Shown in pieces: positions 15,509-23,949 of a stretch of 64,000 nucleotides of DNA. The stretch's first letter is position 1. Every line of letters starts with the position of its first letter. Source of the stretch: Streptomyces sp. NBC_00691 (GTDB lineage Bacteria; Actinomycetota; Actinomycetes; Streptomycetales; Streptomycetaceae); NCBI RefSeq assembly GCF_036226665.1, contig NZ_CP109007.1, positions 5,952,001 through 6,016,000 on the forward strand, in the 5' to 3' direction. A model generated the notes under the pieces. The model was not told where the DNA came from. It searched no databases and saw only the letters and a list, made by a program, of their open reading frames with translations. The translations under genes and the position numbers were made by a program.

Positions 15509-16728
15509 GGCAGCTCCGCGGTGATGGTGGTCGGTCCCCCGAGGGGGCTGTGGACGAGCAGCACGCCGTCGAGCGCGGCCACCCGGCTGCGCAGGCCGGT
15601 CAGTCCGCTGCCGGTCTCGCGCGCGCCGCCCGTGCCGTCGTCCTCGACCCGTACGGTGAGGCGCGCTCCGTCGAGGAGGACGGCCACGGAGATCGCCGAG
15701 GCCGAGGAGTGCTTGGCCGCGTTCGTCACGGACTCCGACACCACGAAGTAGGCGGCCGTCTCGACCGGCCGGGGCAGCGGCGCGCCGACCTCGAAACGGG
15801 TCCGCAGCGGGATGCCGCTCCGCTCGGCGACTCCGCCGATCGCCTCTTCGAGCCCGAGGCTGTCGAGCGCCGACGGGTACACCCGCCAGGCCACCTCGCG
15901 CAGTTCGGTCAGCACGCCCTGGGACTCCTCGTGTGCCTGGAGCAGCAGCGCTTCGGCCTGCTCGGGGTGACGGCCGCGGCGGGCCCGGCCGATCAGCATG
16001 GCGAGCGCCACGAGCCGCTGCTGGACCCCGTCGTGGAGATCGCGCTCGATGCGCCGCCGCTCGGCGTCCACGGCCTCGACGACGGCCGCCCGGCTGGCGG
16101 CGAGTTCGTCGATGCGCCGCCGGAGCAGCTCTCCCTCGGAAGGGCCGAAGTGCTCGCGGGCGGTACGGGCGTCGAGCGCGGCCAGTGCGTACAGGCCCTG
16201 GACGTCGAGGAAGAGGAGCACCCCGCCGAGCAGGACCTGGGTGAGCAGTTCGTCCCAGTCGAGCCTGCCCCTTCCGGCGCCGTACACCAGGATGGCGGCC
16301 AGGACGGCGCCGAGGACGAGCAGCGCGAGGACGACCGCGCAGAGCAGCCCCGTGGAGGCGCGGACGGCGAGGTAGCGCAGGACCTTCCGGTCCGAGGCCC
16401 GGTAGTGCGCCGGGAAGAGATCACCGAAGAAGGCGGAGCGGCGGACCCGTTCGACGGTGACCAGGCGCCGGGCGCCGGCCATCAGGATCCCCTGGGCGCC
16501 GGAGCGGGTGCTCGGCAGGAGGAGGAACGGGCCGAGGGCCGTGCCGACGACGAGGAAGTACAGGGCGCCGGGCAGCGCGGTCGCGCAGCCGAGGAGGGTC
16601 CCCAGCCCGCGGCGCGGCCAGGACGGGACCTTCGTCCGGGCCACGGGCCTGTCGGCATCCGTACGGGGCACGGGCCTGTCGACACCCGCGCCGTTCCCGG
16701 TACCCGCCGATTCCCCGTCCCCGTGCAC
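15499..16728 (-). CDS. Two-component sensor histidine kinase (HisKA_3 type)
   Basis: The 409-residue membrane protein has hydrophobic segments at about residues 45-75 and 125-185, a coiled linker, the phosphoacceptor motif ERDLHDGVQQRLVAL of NarX/DesK-type kinases near residue 217, and an HATPase domain (SESVTNAAKHSSA, then GSGLTGLRSRV). It phosphorylates the overlapping response regulator. The signal is not evident; there is no large extracellular domain. GTG 16728 has a weak ribosome site, so a start some residues downstream is possible. It lies 90 bases downstream of the DedA gene on the same strand. Confidence 0.9.
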   Translation of the reverse strand: MHGDGESAGTGNGAGVDRPVPRTDADRPVARTKVPSWPRRGLGTLLGCATALPGALYFLVVGTALGPFLLLPSTRSGAQGILMAGARRLVTVERVRRSAFFGDLFPAHYRASDRKVLRYLAVRASTGLLCAVVLALLVLGAVLAAILVYGAGRGRLDWDELLTQVLLGGVLLFLDVQGLYALAALDARTAREHFGPSEGELLRRRIDELAASRAAVVEAVDAERRRIERDLHDGVQQRLVALAMLIGRARRGRHPEQAEALLLQAHEESQGVLTELREVAWRVYPSALDSLGLEEAIGGVAERSGIPLRTRFEVGAPLPRPVETAAYFVVSESVTNAAKHSSASAISVAVLLDGARLTVRVEDDGTGGARETGSGLTGLRSRVAALDGVLLVHSPLGGPTTITAELPCA

Positions 16729-16818
16729 GGGGACCGAGGCTAATGGGCCCGCACAGCCCGGGCAAGATCGCCAGGACTGTGCGGGAAGCGGTGCCGTACC
16801 GGTGGGGCGGCGGCCCGG

Positions 16819-17490
16819 TCACGAGGCGCGCCGGTGCTGGGCGGACCGGCCGCGCCCGCGCAACCGGACCGCCGCATAGGCCGCGACCGCGACGGCGACC
16901 ACGACGAGCACCGCCTTCGACAGGACACCCACGTAGGTCTCCACGACGTCCCAGCGGTCGCCGAGCCAGTAACCGGCCATCACGAGGACGCTGTTCCAGA
17001 TGAGGCTGCCGAGCGTGGTGAGCATGACGAAGAGCGGCATCGGCATCCGCTCGACACCGGCGGGCACCGAGATCAGGCTCCGGAAGATGGGCACCATCCG
17101 CCCGAGGAAGACGGCCTTGGTGCCGTGCCGGGCGAACCACTCCTCCGTGCGGACCAGGTCCGAGGGCTTCACCAGGGGCAGCTTCCGCCAGATCGCGTGC
17201 ATCCGGTCCCGGCCGAAGAGCACCCCGATCCAGTAGAGCGCCACCGCGCCCACCACCGAACCGAGCGTCGTCCAGAACAGCGCCGAGGCCAGGCTCAGCA
17301 CCCCCTGACCGGCGGCGAAACCGGTCAGCGGCAGGATCACCTCGCTGGGCAGCGGGGGGAAGAGGTTCTCCAGAGCGATGGCGAGACCGGCGCCGGGCCC
17401 GCCCATCGTGTCGACGAGGCCGGCGGCCCAGCCGGCGACTCCGTCGGCTGGCTGCCGGGCGATCGCCAGGGTCGTGGGATCGAGGTGCAT
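16819..17490 (-). CDS. DedA-family membrane protein
   Basis: The 223-residue protein has the DedA core: ENLFPPLPSEVILPLTGF, then the GRDRMHAIWRKLP loop, FLGRMVPIFRSLISVPAG with its conserved arginines, and three to four further hydrophobic helices. DedA proteins are implicated in lipid carrier recycling (undecaprenyl phosphate or phospholipid scrambling) and membrane integrity. It probably heads a transcript with the kinase and response regulator genes downstream. Confidence 0.92.
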   Translation of the reverse strand: MHLDPTTLAIARQPADGVAGWAAGLVDTMGGPGAGLAIALENLFPPLPSEVILPLTGFAAGQGVLSLASALFWTTLGSVVGAVALYWIGVLFGRDRMHAIWRKLPLVKPSDLVRTEEWFARHGTKAVFLGRMVPIFRSLISVPAGVERMPMPLFVMLTTLGSLIWNSVLVMAGYWLGDRWDVVETYVGVLSKAVLVVVAVAVAAYAAVRLRGRGRSAQHRRAS

Positions 17491-17714
17491 GAGAGGACTC
17501 CAAGTCGGCCGGGGAGTGCGGGGCGGGTGCCCCGCTCTTCTCCCTCGAACCTAGGAATCGCAGCTCAGCGCCGGTATGAGGGTTCCCGTCCACCCCGGTG
17601 CGGTTCTCCGTACGTCCGACCCTGCGGAAAACCGCAGGGTCACGGGTGCGCGGCCCGGCTTCCCGGCGGGCGGCCCGGCTCCCCGGCCCGGCCGGAGGCC
17701 CTCCGGGGACCGCC

Positions 17715-17720
17715 TACCCT
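17715..17720 (+). promoter_or_regulatory. -10 element TACCCT of a probable leaderless miaB transcript
   Basis: TACCCT fits the TANNNT pattern and ends six bases before the miaB ATG. No ribosome site lies between, so transcription probably starts at or next to the start codon. Confidence 0.5.
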
Positions 17721-17726
17721 TGACGC

Positions 17727-19256
17727 ATGACGAGCAGCAGCGACCGGAGCACCGCAGTGAGCGTTGACGGCACCAAGACCTATGAGATCCGCACCTACGG
17801 GTGCCAGATGAACGTCCACGACTCCGAGCGGCTCTCCGGTCTGCTGGAAGAGGCGGGTTACGTCCAGGCCCCCAAGGGCTCCGACGGGGACGCCGACGTC
17901 GTCGTCTTCAACACCTGCGCGGTCCGCGAGAACGCCGACAACAAGCTGTACGGCAACCTCGGCCGGCTCGCCCCCAGGAAGACCACGCGCCCCGGCATGC
18001 AGATCGCCGTCGGCGGCTGTCTCGCCCAGAAGGACCGCGACACGATCGTCGAGAGGGCCCCCTGGGTCGACGTGGTCTTCGGCACGCACAACATCGGCAA
18101 GCTGCCCGTCCTCCTGGAGCGCGCCCGCGTGCAGGAGGAGGCGCAGATCGAGATCGCCGAGTCGCTCGAGGCCTTCCCCTCGACGCTGCCGACCCGCCGC
18201 GAGTCCGCGTACGCCGCCTGGGTCTCGATCTCCGTCGGCTGCAACAACACCTGCACCTTCTGCATCGTCCCCGCCCTGCGCGGCAAGGAGGAGGACCGCC
18301 GCCCCGGCGACATCCTCGCCGAGATCGAGGCGCTGGTCGCGGAGGGCGTCTCCGAGATCACCCTGCTCGGCCAGAACGTCAACGCCTACGGCTCCGACCT
18401 CGGCGACCGCGAGGCCTTCTCCAAGCTGCTGCGCGCCTGCGGACAGATCGAGGGCCTGGAGCGGGTCCGCTTCACCTCCCCGCACCCCCGCGACTTCACC
18501 GACGACGTGATCGCGGCGATGGCCGAGACGCCCAACGTGATGCCGCAGCTCCACATGCCGATGCAGTCGGGCTCCGACTCGATCCTGCGGGCGATGCGGC
18601 GCTCGTACCGGCAGGAGCGTTTCCTCGGCATCATCGAGAAGGTCCGCGCTGCCATCCCGCACGCCGCCATCTCCACCGACATCATCGTGGGCTTCCCCGG
18701 CGAGACCGAGGAGGACTTCCAGCAGACCATGCACGCCGTGCGCGAGGCCCGCTTCGCGAACGCCTTCACCTTCCAGTACTCCAAGCGCCCCGGCACCCCG
18801 GCGGCCGACATGGAGGGCCAGATCCCCAAGGAGGTCGTGCAGGAGCGTTACATGCGCCTCGTCGCCCTCCAGGAGGAGATCTCCTGGGACGAGAACAAGA
18901 AGCAGGTGGGCCGCACCCTGGACGTCATGGTCGCCGAGGGCGAGGGCCGCAAGGACGGCGCCACGGACCGCCTCTCGGGCCGCGCCCCCGACAACCGGCT
19001 CGTCCACTTCACCAAGCCGGACGAGGACGTCCGCCCCGGTGACGTCGTGACCGTCGAGATCACGTACGCCGCCCCGCACCACCTGCTCGCCGAGGGCCCC
19101 GTCGCGGCGGTGCGCCGCACCCGCGCGGGCGACGCCTGGGAGAAGCGGACCACCGGGGCCGCCGCGAAGCCGGCGGGCGTCCTGCTCGGGCTCCCGAAGA
19201 TCGGAGTCCCGGAGCCGCTCCCGGCGGCCGAGGTCCCGGCCTGCGGCAGCCACTGA
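17727..19256 (+). CDS. miaB: tRNA-2-methylthio-N6-dimethylallyladenosine synthase MiaB
   Basis: This 509-residue radical SAM methylthiotransferase adds the 2-methylthio group to i6A37 of tRNAs reading UNN codons. The N-terminal cluster cysteines are C26 (TYGCQMN), C64 (NTCAVRENA) and C98 (GGCLAQ); the radical SAM cysteines are C172, C176 and C179 (CNNTCTFC). MPQLHMPMQSGSD and TDIIVGFPGETEEDF are typical, and a TRAM domain follows near residues 385-455. It works after MiaA, encoded 3.4 kb downstream. Confidence 0.97.
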   Translation: MTSSSDRSTAVSVDGTKTYEIRTYGCQMNVHDSERLSGLLEEAGYVQAPKGSDGDADVVVFNTCAVRENADNKLYGNLGRLAPRKTTRPGMQIAVGGCLAQKDRDTIVERAPWVDVVFGTHNIGKLPVLLERARVQEEAQIEIAESLEAFPSTLPTRRESAYAAWVSISVGCNNTCTFCIVPALRGKEEDRRPGDILAEIEALVAEGVSEITLLGQNVNAYGSDLGDREAFSKLLRACGQIEGLERVRFTSPHPRDFTDDVIAAMAETPNVMPQLHMPMQSGSDSILRAMRRSYRQERFLGIIEKVRAAIPHAAISTDIIVGFPGETEEDFQQTMHAVREARFANAFTFQYSKRPGTPAADMEGQIPKEVVQERYMRLVALQEEISWDENKKQVGRTLDVMVAEGEGRKDGATDRLSGRAPDNRLVHFTKPDEDVRPGDVVTVEITYAAPHHLLAEGPVAAVRRTRAGDAWEKRTTGAAAKPAGVLLGLPKIGVPEPLPAAEVPACGSH

Positions 19257-19350
19257 CACCGCTCGTACCCGTGGGGGCCCGGTGATCGTCGAGGACGCGG
19301 TGACGCCGAGATCACGACGGGCATCGCGGAACTGATCCACGACTCGAAGG

Positions 19351-19375
19351 CCGGCCCGCCCGAGCAGCGGGCCGG
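19351..19375 (+). terminator. Possible hairpin downstream of miaB
   Basis: CCGGCCCGC at 19351-19359 pairs perfectly with GCGGGCCGG at 19367-19375 across a 7-nt loop. There is no T run, so it may be a weak terminator only. Confidence 0.4.
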
Positions 19376-19469
19376 CGGGCCACGGAGGGCGGAGGGGACC
19401 TGTCGGTCACGTCGGGCGGACGACGTGGCAGGGGGCTCGGGAAACCCGGCTCCGTGGGGCGGGGCGCAG

Positions 19470-19475
19470 TAGGCT
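19470..19475 (+). promoter_or_regulatory. -10 element TAGGCT of a probable leaderless transcript
   Basis: TAGGCT ends seven bases before the ATG at 19483, and no ribosome site intervenes. Confidence 0.5.
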
Positions 19476-19482
19476 GCCGATC

Positions 19483-20211
19483 ATGCTTGTCGCCGCCGCC
19501 GTCTGCCCCTGCCCGCCGCTCCTCGTGCCCGAGGTCGCGACCGGCGCCGCCCCCGAGCTGGACGCCGCGCGGGCGGCCTGTACGGATGTCGTCGGGCTGC
19601 TCGCCGCGGCGCGCCCCGACCGGCTGTACCTCGTCGGCCCGGCCGACGAGGGCGCCCACGGCGTCTTCCCGGCGGGTTCGAAGGGCTCCTTCGCGGGCTT
19701 CGGCGTCGACCTCTCCGTGCGCCTCGGAGGCTCCGCGCCTCCGAGCGCGGGGCCGGCGGGCGGCGACCGCCCCCTGCCTGCCTCCCTCGCCGTCGGCGCC
19801 TGGCTCCTCGGCCGGGCCGGTTGGGCCGACGCGCCGATCGAGGGCCTGGGCGTCGACCCGAAGGCAACGCCCGACGTCTGCGCCGGGATCGGCCGCGGGC
19901 TCGCCGACTCGGGCGAGCGGGTCGCCCTCCTGGTGATGGGCGACGGCAGCGCCTGCCGGACCGTCAAGGCCCCGGGCTACCTCGACGAGCGCGCCGCCGG
20001 CTTCGACGCGGAGGCCGCCCGCGCGCTGGGCACGGCCGACACGGCCGCGCTGCTCGCCCTGGAACCGGAGCTCGCGTACGAGCTGAAGGCGGCCGGCCGC
20101 GCCCCCTGGCAGGTCCTCGCGGGCGCCGCCGAGGGCGCGGACCTCGACGGCCGGCTGCTCTTCGAGGACGCCCCGTACGGCGTGGGGTACTTCGTGGCCG
20201 CCTGGTCCTGA
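19483..20211 (+). CDS. Class III extradiol dioxygenase subunit B-like protein
   Basis: The 242-residue protein starts MLVAAAVCPCPPLLVPEV and contains LLVMGDGSACRTVKAPGYLD, both recognisable in a small actinobacterial family related by fold to LigB-type dioxygenases. It retains a compact alpha/beta layout, but I cannot identify a full iron-binding His/His/Glu set, so dioxygenase activity is doubtful. It sits between miaB and miaA in Streptomyces genomes, with no clear functional link. Its terminator is shared with the convergent antitoxin-like gene. Confidence 0.75.
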   Translation: MLVAAAVCPCPPLLVPEVATGAAPELDAARAACTDVVGLLAAARPDRLYLVGPADEGAHGVFPAGSKGSFAGFGVDLSVRLGGSAPPSAGPAGGDRPLPASLAVGAWLLGRAGWADAPIEGLGVDPKATPDVCAGIGRGLADSGERVALLVMGDGSACRTVKAPGYLDERAAGFDAEAARALGTADTAALLALEPELAYELKAAGRAPWQVLAGAAEGADLDGRLLFEDAPYGVGYFVAAWS

Positions 20212-20237
20212 CGTCGCTCCACCCCGACCCGCGGAAA

Positions 20238-20280
20238 CGGCGGACGGCCGCGGAGCGAGATGCTCCGCGGCCGTCCGCCG
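20238..20280. terminator. Strong bidirectional hairpin terminator
   Basis: A perfect 19-bp stem (20238-20256 with 20262-20280) and a 5-nt loop gagat lie between convergent genes. No T tract follows, but stem strength is very high. Confidence 0.8.
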
Positions 20281-20310
20281 TGCGGAGGGACTGCCGGGTG
20301 ACGCCGTAGG

Positions 20311-20637
20311 TCAGGCGCTCGGCGGCGGCGTCGTACCGGCACTGCCGGGCGCGCCGCCACCGGTGCCCTCACTGCCGGGCGTGGCGCCGTTCCCGGGGGC
20401 AGTACCCCCGGTCCCCGGCGTGCCGTCGTCCTTGTGACCGATCCGGTCCAGCGCGTCCTTGGCCTTGTCCGTACCGGTATGGATCTTGTCGCTGTACTTG
20501 CCCTTGGTCTTCTCGTCGACCAGCTTCGCGGCCTTCTCGATGCCGTGATCGATCTTGTCCCCGTGCTGCTGCGCGAGGTCGGCGACCTTGTCCTTCGCGG
20601 GGGCGAGCTTTGCCTTCAGCGAATCCAGGAGACCCAT
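20311..20637 (-). CDS. MT0933-like antitoxin-family small protein
   Basis: The 108-residue protein starts MGLLDSLKAKLAPAKDKVAD and keeps the Lys-rich helical pattern (HGDKIDHGIEKAAKLVDEKT, YSDKIHTGTDKAKDALD) of the Rv0909/MT0933 family, annotated as antitoxins by homology. The C-terminal third is a disordered Gly/Pro/Thr tail. A partner toxin (usually an Rv0910-type START-like protein) is not next to it, so antitoxin function is uncertain; the fold also resembles CsbD-like stress proteins. Confidence 0.75.
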   Translation of the reverse strand: MGLLDSLKAKLAPAKDKVADLAQQHGDKIDHGIEKAAKLVDEKTKGKYSDKIHTGTDKAKDALDRIGHKDDGTPGTGGTAPGNGATPGSEGTGGGAPGSAGTTPPPSA

Positions 20638-20688
20638 GGGGCACCTTCCCTCCGAGGACCCCCGAGGAGTCCCTGTTCCGTGTGCTGC

Positions 20689-21009
20689 CTACTGACGGGC
20701 GCCTTCGCCGGCCTCGTTGTCCGCGGCGGCCTCGGCCGACTGCTGCTTCGGGATCTCCACGACGTCCACGACCTCCGAGGCGACCGCTCCGGTCTCCACC
20801 TCGTCGGCGTCGACGCCGTCCGTGCCGTCCGCCTCCGCGGCCTCCGTCGTGCCGACCCCCGGTCCGATGGCGGCGTCCGGGGCGTCCGTCCCGGTCTCCG
20901 CCTCCGTCCCGCCGTCCGCCGCCGGAGCGACGGCCCCGGTCTCCGTCTCCGCCGACGACACCGCAGCCGCATCCTTCTTCTTACGGCGAAACATTGTAAA
21001 AACGCCCAT
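20689..21009 (-). CDS. Small acidic hypothetical protein
   Basis: The 106-residue protein begins MGVFTMFRRKKKDAAAVSS. After a short basic cluster it is almost entirely Ala, Glu, Asp, Gly, Thr and Val, so probably disordered. GGAG lies five bases before ATG 21009; an in-frame GTG at 21015 and an ATG at 20994 are alternatives. Similar proteins beside miaA in Streptomyces are often labelled gliding motility proteins, but nothing in the sequence supports that function. Confidence 0.6.
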   Translation of the reverse strand: MGVFTMFRRKKKDAAAVSSAETETGAVAPAADGGTEAETGTDAPDAAIGPGVGTTEAAEADGTDGVDADEVETGAVASEVVDVVEIPKQQSAEAAADNEAGEGARQ

Positions 21010-21149
21010 ATTCACTCCATAGCGTACTCGGATGGGAGGGATTCCGTGATGATCGACGGCCGGAACCTCGCAACAGGCAACGAAGCCGGATGAGGGCCCG
21101 TCACGTAGCTCATTCGGGGACGGGCCGGGAGGTTTGCGAGACTGGTGCG

Positions 21150-22088
21150 GTGAGAAGCGCAGCTCCCGCCCCGCGGGTCATCGCCGTCGTCGGCCCCACG
21201 GCGGCCGGAAAGTCCGATCTGGGTGTATTCCTGGCCCAGCAGCTCGGGGGCGAGGTCGTCAACGCAGACTCCATGCAGCTCTACCGGGGGATGGACATCG
21301 GGACCGCCAAACTGACGCCGGAGGAACGCGGCGGCGTTCCGCATCACCTCCTCGACATCTGGGACGTGACCGAGGCGGCCAGTGTCGCCGAGTACCAGCG
21401 GCTCGCCCGCGCCGAGATCGACCGGCTGCTCGCGGCCGGCCGCACCCCCGTCCTCGTCGGCGGCTCCGGCCTGTACGTGCGGGGTGCCGTCGACGCCCTC
21501 GAGTTCCCCGGCACCGACCCCGCGGTCCGGGCCCGGCTCGAGGCCGAACTGGAGGAGCGCGGCCCCGGCGCCCTGCACACCCGGCTCGCCGAGGCGGACC
21601 CCGAGGCGGCCCGCGCGATCCTGCCCAGCAACGGGCGCCGGATCGTCCGCGCCCTCGAGGTGATCGAGATCACCGGCAAGCCCTTCACCGCCAACCTGCC
21701 GGGCCCCGACTCCGTCTACGACACCGTCCAGATCGGTGTCGACGTGGGCCGCCCCGAGCTCGACGAGCGGATCTCCACACGCGTGGACCGGATGTGGGAG
21801 GCCGGCCTCGTCGACGAGGTGCGCACCCTGGAGGCCCAGGGGCTGCGCGAGGGGCGCACGGCGGCCCGCGCCCTCGGCTACCAGCAGGTCCTCGCCGCGC
21901 TCGCGGGGGAGTGCACCGAGGACGAGGCACGCGCCGAGACCGTGCGCGCCACCAAGCGCTTCGCCCGCCGGCAGGACTCGTGGTTCCGCCGCGACCCGCG
22001 CGTCCACTGGCTCAGCGGAGCCGCAGATCACCGGGGGGAACTCCCGGGGCAGGCGCTCTCGTTGGTCGAACGAGCGGTTACAGCCTGA
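21150..22088 (+). CDS. miaA: tRNA dimethylallyltransferase MiaA
   Basis: The 312-residue enzyme transfers a dimethylallyl group from DMAPP to A37 of tRNAs reading UNN codons, giving the substrate of MiaB. The P-loop VVGPTAAGKSDL (residues 13-24), NADSMQLYRGMDIGTAK, HHLLDIWDV and VLVGGSGLYVRG are the family hallmarks, and TRATKRFARRQ-type basic residues near the end (RATKRFARRQDSWFRRD) contact tRNA. GTG 21150 gives the usual N-terminus; ATG 21090 would add 20 residues of non-conserved sequence. Confidence 0.96.
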   Translation: MRSAAPAPRVIAVVGPTAAGKSDLGVFLAQQLGGEVVNADSMQLYRGMDIGTAKLTPEERGGVPHHLLDIWDVTEAASVAEYQRLARAEIDRLLAAGRTPVLVGGSGLYVRGAVDALEFPGTDPAVRARLEAELEERGPGALHTRLAEADPEAARAILPSNGRRIVRALEVIEITGKPFTANLPGPDSVYDTVQIGVDVGRPELDERISTRVDRMWEAGLVDEVRTLEAQGLREGRTAARALGYQQVLAALAGECTEDEARAETVRATKRFARRQDSWFRRDPRVHWLSGAADHRGELPGQALSLVERAVTA

Positions 22089-22196
22089 TCACGTGATGGC
22101 ATCGGGACGCCCTGCCCGTCATTTCGGCGGTCGGGAGCGTGCCATCATCGAGCATCGATCGACCAAGTGGAGTCCGAGTGGGGAGGGCGCGTGGCG

Positions 22197-22697
22197 ATGG
22201 AGGCCGGCCCTCGCGACAGAGAACAGCACGAATCGGCGCTCGGTGACCCGACGGGTGACACACCGGGCCGTCCGACCGGCGACCTGCCGGTCGGTGCCCC
22301 GGGGCTGACCCCGGACGGCCCCGACGACGCGGTGGGAACCGCCGTCGAGGTGGTCGCCGACGAGGTCGAGGTCGAACTGCGTCCCCAGCGCCGGCTGCGG
22401 ATCTGGCAGCTCGCCCCGATCGTGGGCCTGGCGGCCGTCGGCTCGCTGATGTTCGCGTTCCCGCTCGCCTTCGGCTCCGGTGACGGCGGCGCCGTCCTCG
22501 CCATGCTGGGGCTGCTGATCAGCTTCTGCGCCGCGGGCTGGGGCATGATGGCGGCCCGCAAGGTCGGCTACACGTGGCCGGGACTCCCGCCGCGCGGCTC
22601 GGGCGAGCGGCCGAACTGGCGTTACCTCGCGCTCTACGTGACAACGATCGCAGCGCTGGTCGCCCTCGCCGTCTGGCGCGTCGCCCGCCTGCGCTGA
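22197..22697 (+). CDS. Hypothetical membrane protein with three helices
   Basis: The 166-residue protein has a charged, Pro/Asp-rich N-terminal half (residues 1-65) followed by hydrophobic segments near IWQLAPIVGLAAVGSLMFAF, AVLAMLGLLISFCAAGWGMM and YLALYVTTIAALVALAVWRV. A short TWPGLPPRGSGERPNW loop lies between the last two. It is conserved between miaA and dapF in Streptomyces by gene order; no function is known to me. ATG 22197 follows GGGAGGG at 22181-22187; GTG 22191 is an alternative. Confidence 0.8.
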   Translation: MEAGPRDREQHESALGDPTGDTPGRPTGDLPVGAPGLTPDGPDDAVGTAVEVVADEVEVELRPQRRLRIWQLAPIVGLAAVGSLMFAFPLAFGSGDGGAVLAMLGLLISFCAAGWGMMAARKVGYTWPGLPPRGSGERPNWRYLALYVTTIAALVALAVWRVARLR

Positions 22698-22845
22698 CGG
22701 GGCGGCGGGACACGGCCCGCCTCGTACGGACCGCCCTGTGGACGACCGGATGGCCGGACGCCCGGATCGGGCGGATGTACGGATCGGGCGGACGACCGGA
22801 TCGGCCGGGTGACCGGCGGCCGGGCGCCCTGCCGGGGCCACCCCG

Positions 22846-22851
22846 TACAGT
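22846..22851 (+). promoter_or_regulatory. -10 element TACAGT of a probable leaderless dapF transcript
   Basis: TACAGT ends seven bases before the dapF GTG, with no ribosome site between. Confidence 0.5.
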
Positions 22852-22858
22852 TGATCTC

Positions 22859-23737
22859 GTGACCAGCGCGCAGACCTCACCGCTCCCGCCCCTCCGGTTC
22901 CTCAAGGGACACGGCACCGAGAACGACTTCGTGATCGTCCCCGACACGGAGAACGCCGTGGACCTGCCCCCGGCCGCCGTCGCACGCCTCTGCGACCGAC
23001 GGGCCGGCATCGGTGGCGACGGGCTGCTGCACGTCGTGCGCAGCGCCGCCCACCCCGAGGCCCGGCACATGGCCGACGAGGCCGAGTGGTTCATGGACTA
23101 CCGGAACGCCGACGGCTCGGTCGCCGAGATGTGCGGGAACGGGGTCCGGGTCTTCGCCCGGTACCTGGAGCACGCCGGGCACGTCACAGCCGGCGAGGTC
23201 GCCGTCGCCACCCGCGGTGGGGTCAAGCGCGTCCACCTCGACAAGGACGGCTCCGTCACCGTCGCCATGGGGCGCGCGGTCCTTCCCGAGTCCGGCGTCA
23301 CCGTCACCGTCGACGGCCGCAGCTGGCCGGCACGCAACGTGAACATGGGCAATCCCCACGCGGTCGCCTTCGTCGAGGACCTCGACCACGCGGGCAACCT
23401 GTTCACCGAGCCGCCGTACGCGCCGGGCGCGGTCTACCCGGACGGGGTGAACATCGAGTTCGTCGCCGACCGCGGCCCCCGCCACGTCGCCATGCGGGTC
23501 CACGAGCGCGGCGCCGCCGAGACCCGCTCCTGCGGCACCGGCGCGTGTGCCGTCGCCGTCGCCACCGCCCGCCGGGACGGCGCCGACCCCGCCGAGAGCG
23601 GCACCCCCGTCACGTACACCGTCGACGTGCTCGGCGGGACGCTGGTCATCACCGAGCACCCCGACGGGCAGATCGACATGACGGGCCCCGCCGTGATCGT
23701 CGCCGAGGGGACCGTCGACCCCGCCTGGCTCGGCTGA
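22859..23737 (+). CDS. dapF: Diaminopimelate epimerase
   Basis: The 292-residue enzyme converts LL- to meso-diaminopimelate. Streptomyces uses LL-DAP in peptidoglycan, so its main role here is lysine synthesis. The two catalytic cysteines are C92 (AEMCGNGVRVFARY) and C225 (RSCGTGACAVAVA), each in a pseudo-repeat half; KGHGTENDFV at the N-terminus and NMGNPHAV are also conserved. Confidence 0.96.
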   Translation: MTSAQTSPLPPLRFLKGHGTENDFVIVPDTENAVDLPPAAVARLCDRRAGIGGDGLLHVVRSAAHPEARHMADEAEWFMDYRNADGSVAEMCGNGVRVFARYLEHAGHVTAGEVAVATRGGVKRVHLDKDGSVTVAMGRAVLPESGVTVTVDGRSWPARNVNMGNPHAVAFVEDLDHAGNLFTEPPYAPGAVYPDGVNIEFVADRGPRHVAMRVHERGAAETRSCGTGACAVAVATARRDGADPAESGTPVTYTVDVLGGTLVITEHPDGQIDMTGPAVIVAEGTVDPAWLG

Positions 23738-23949
23738 GACCCGACGCCCGGACGGCGCGGGACCGCGGGAATCGAAGGAAGCGACGAAATCGAAACAGTC
23801 AACGACTGATTTGTCGCTCGAATGGGTGATCCGATTCACGCTGAGCGAGAGGGCGACTGCGCCACGTGGTGGGGTCGGTAGCATCAAGCACCGGCCCCCC
23901 GGGCACGCCTGGCCCGCCCACCGCCGGTCGACGTTGCCGGAGGTGCCCC

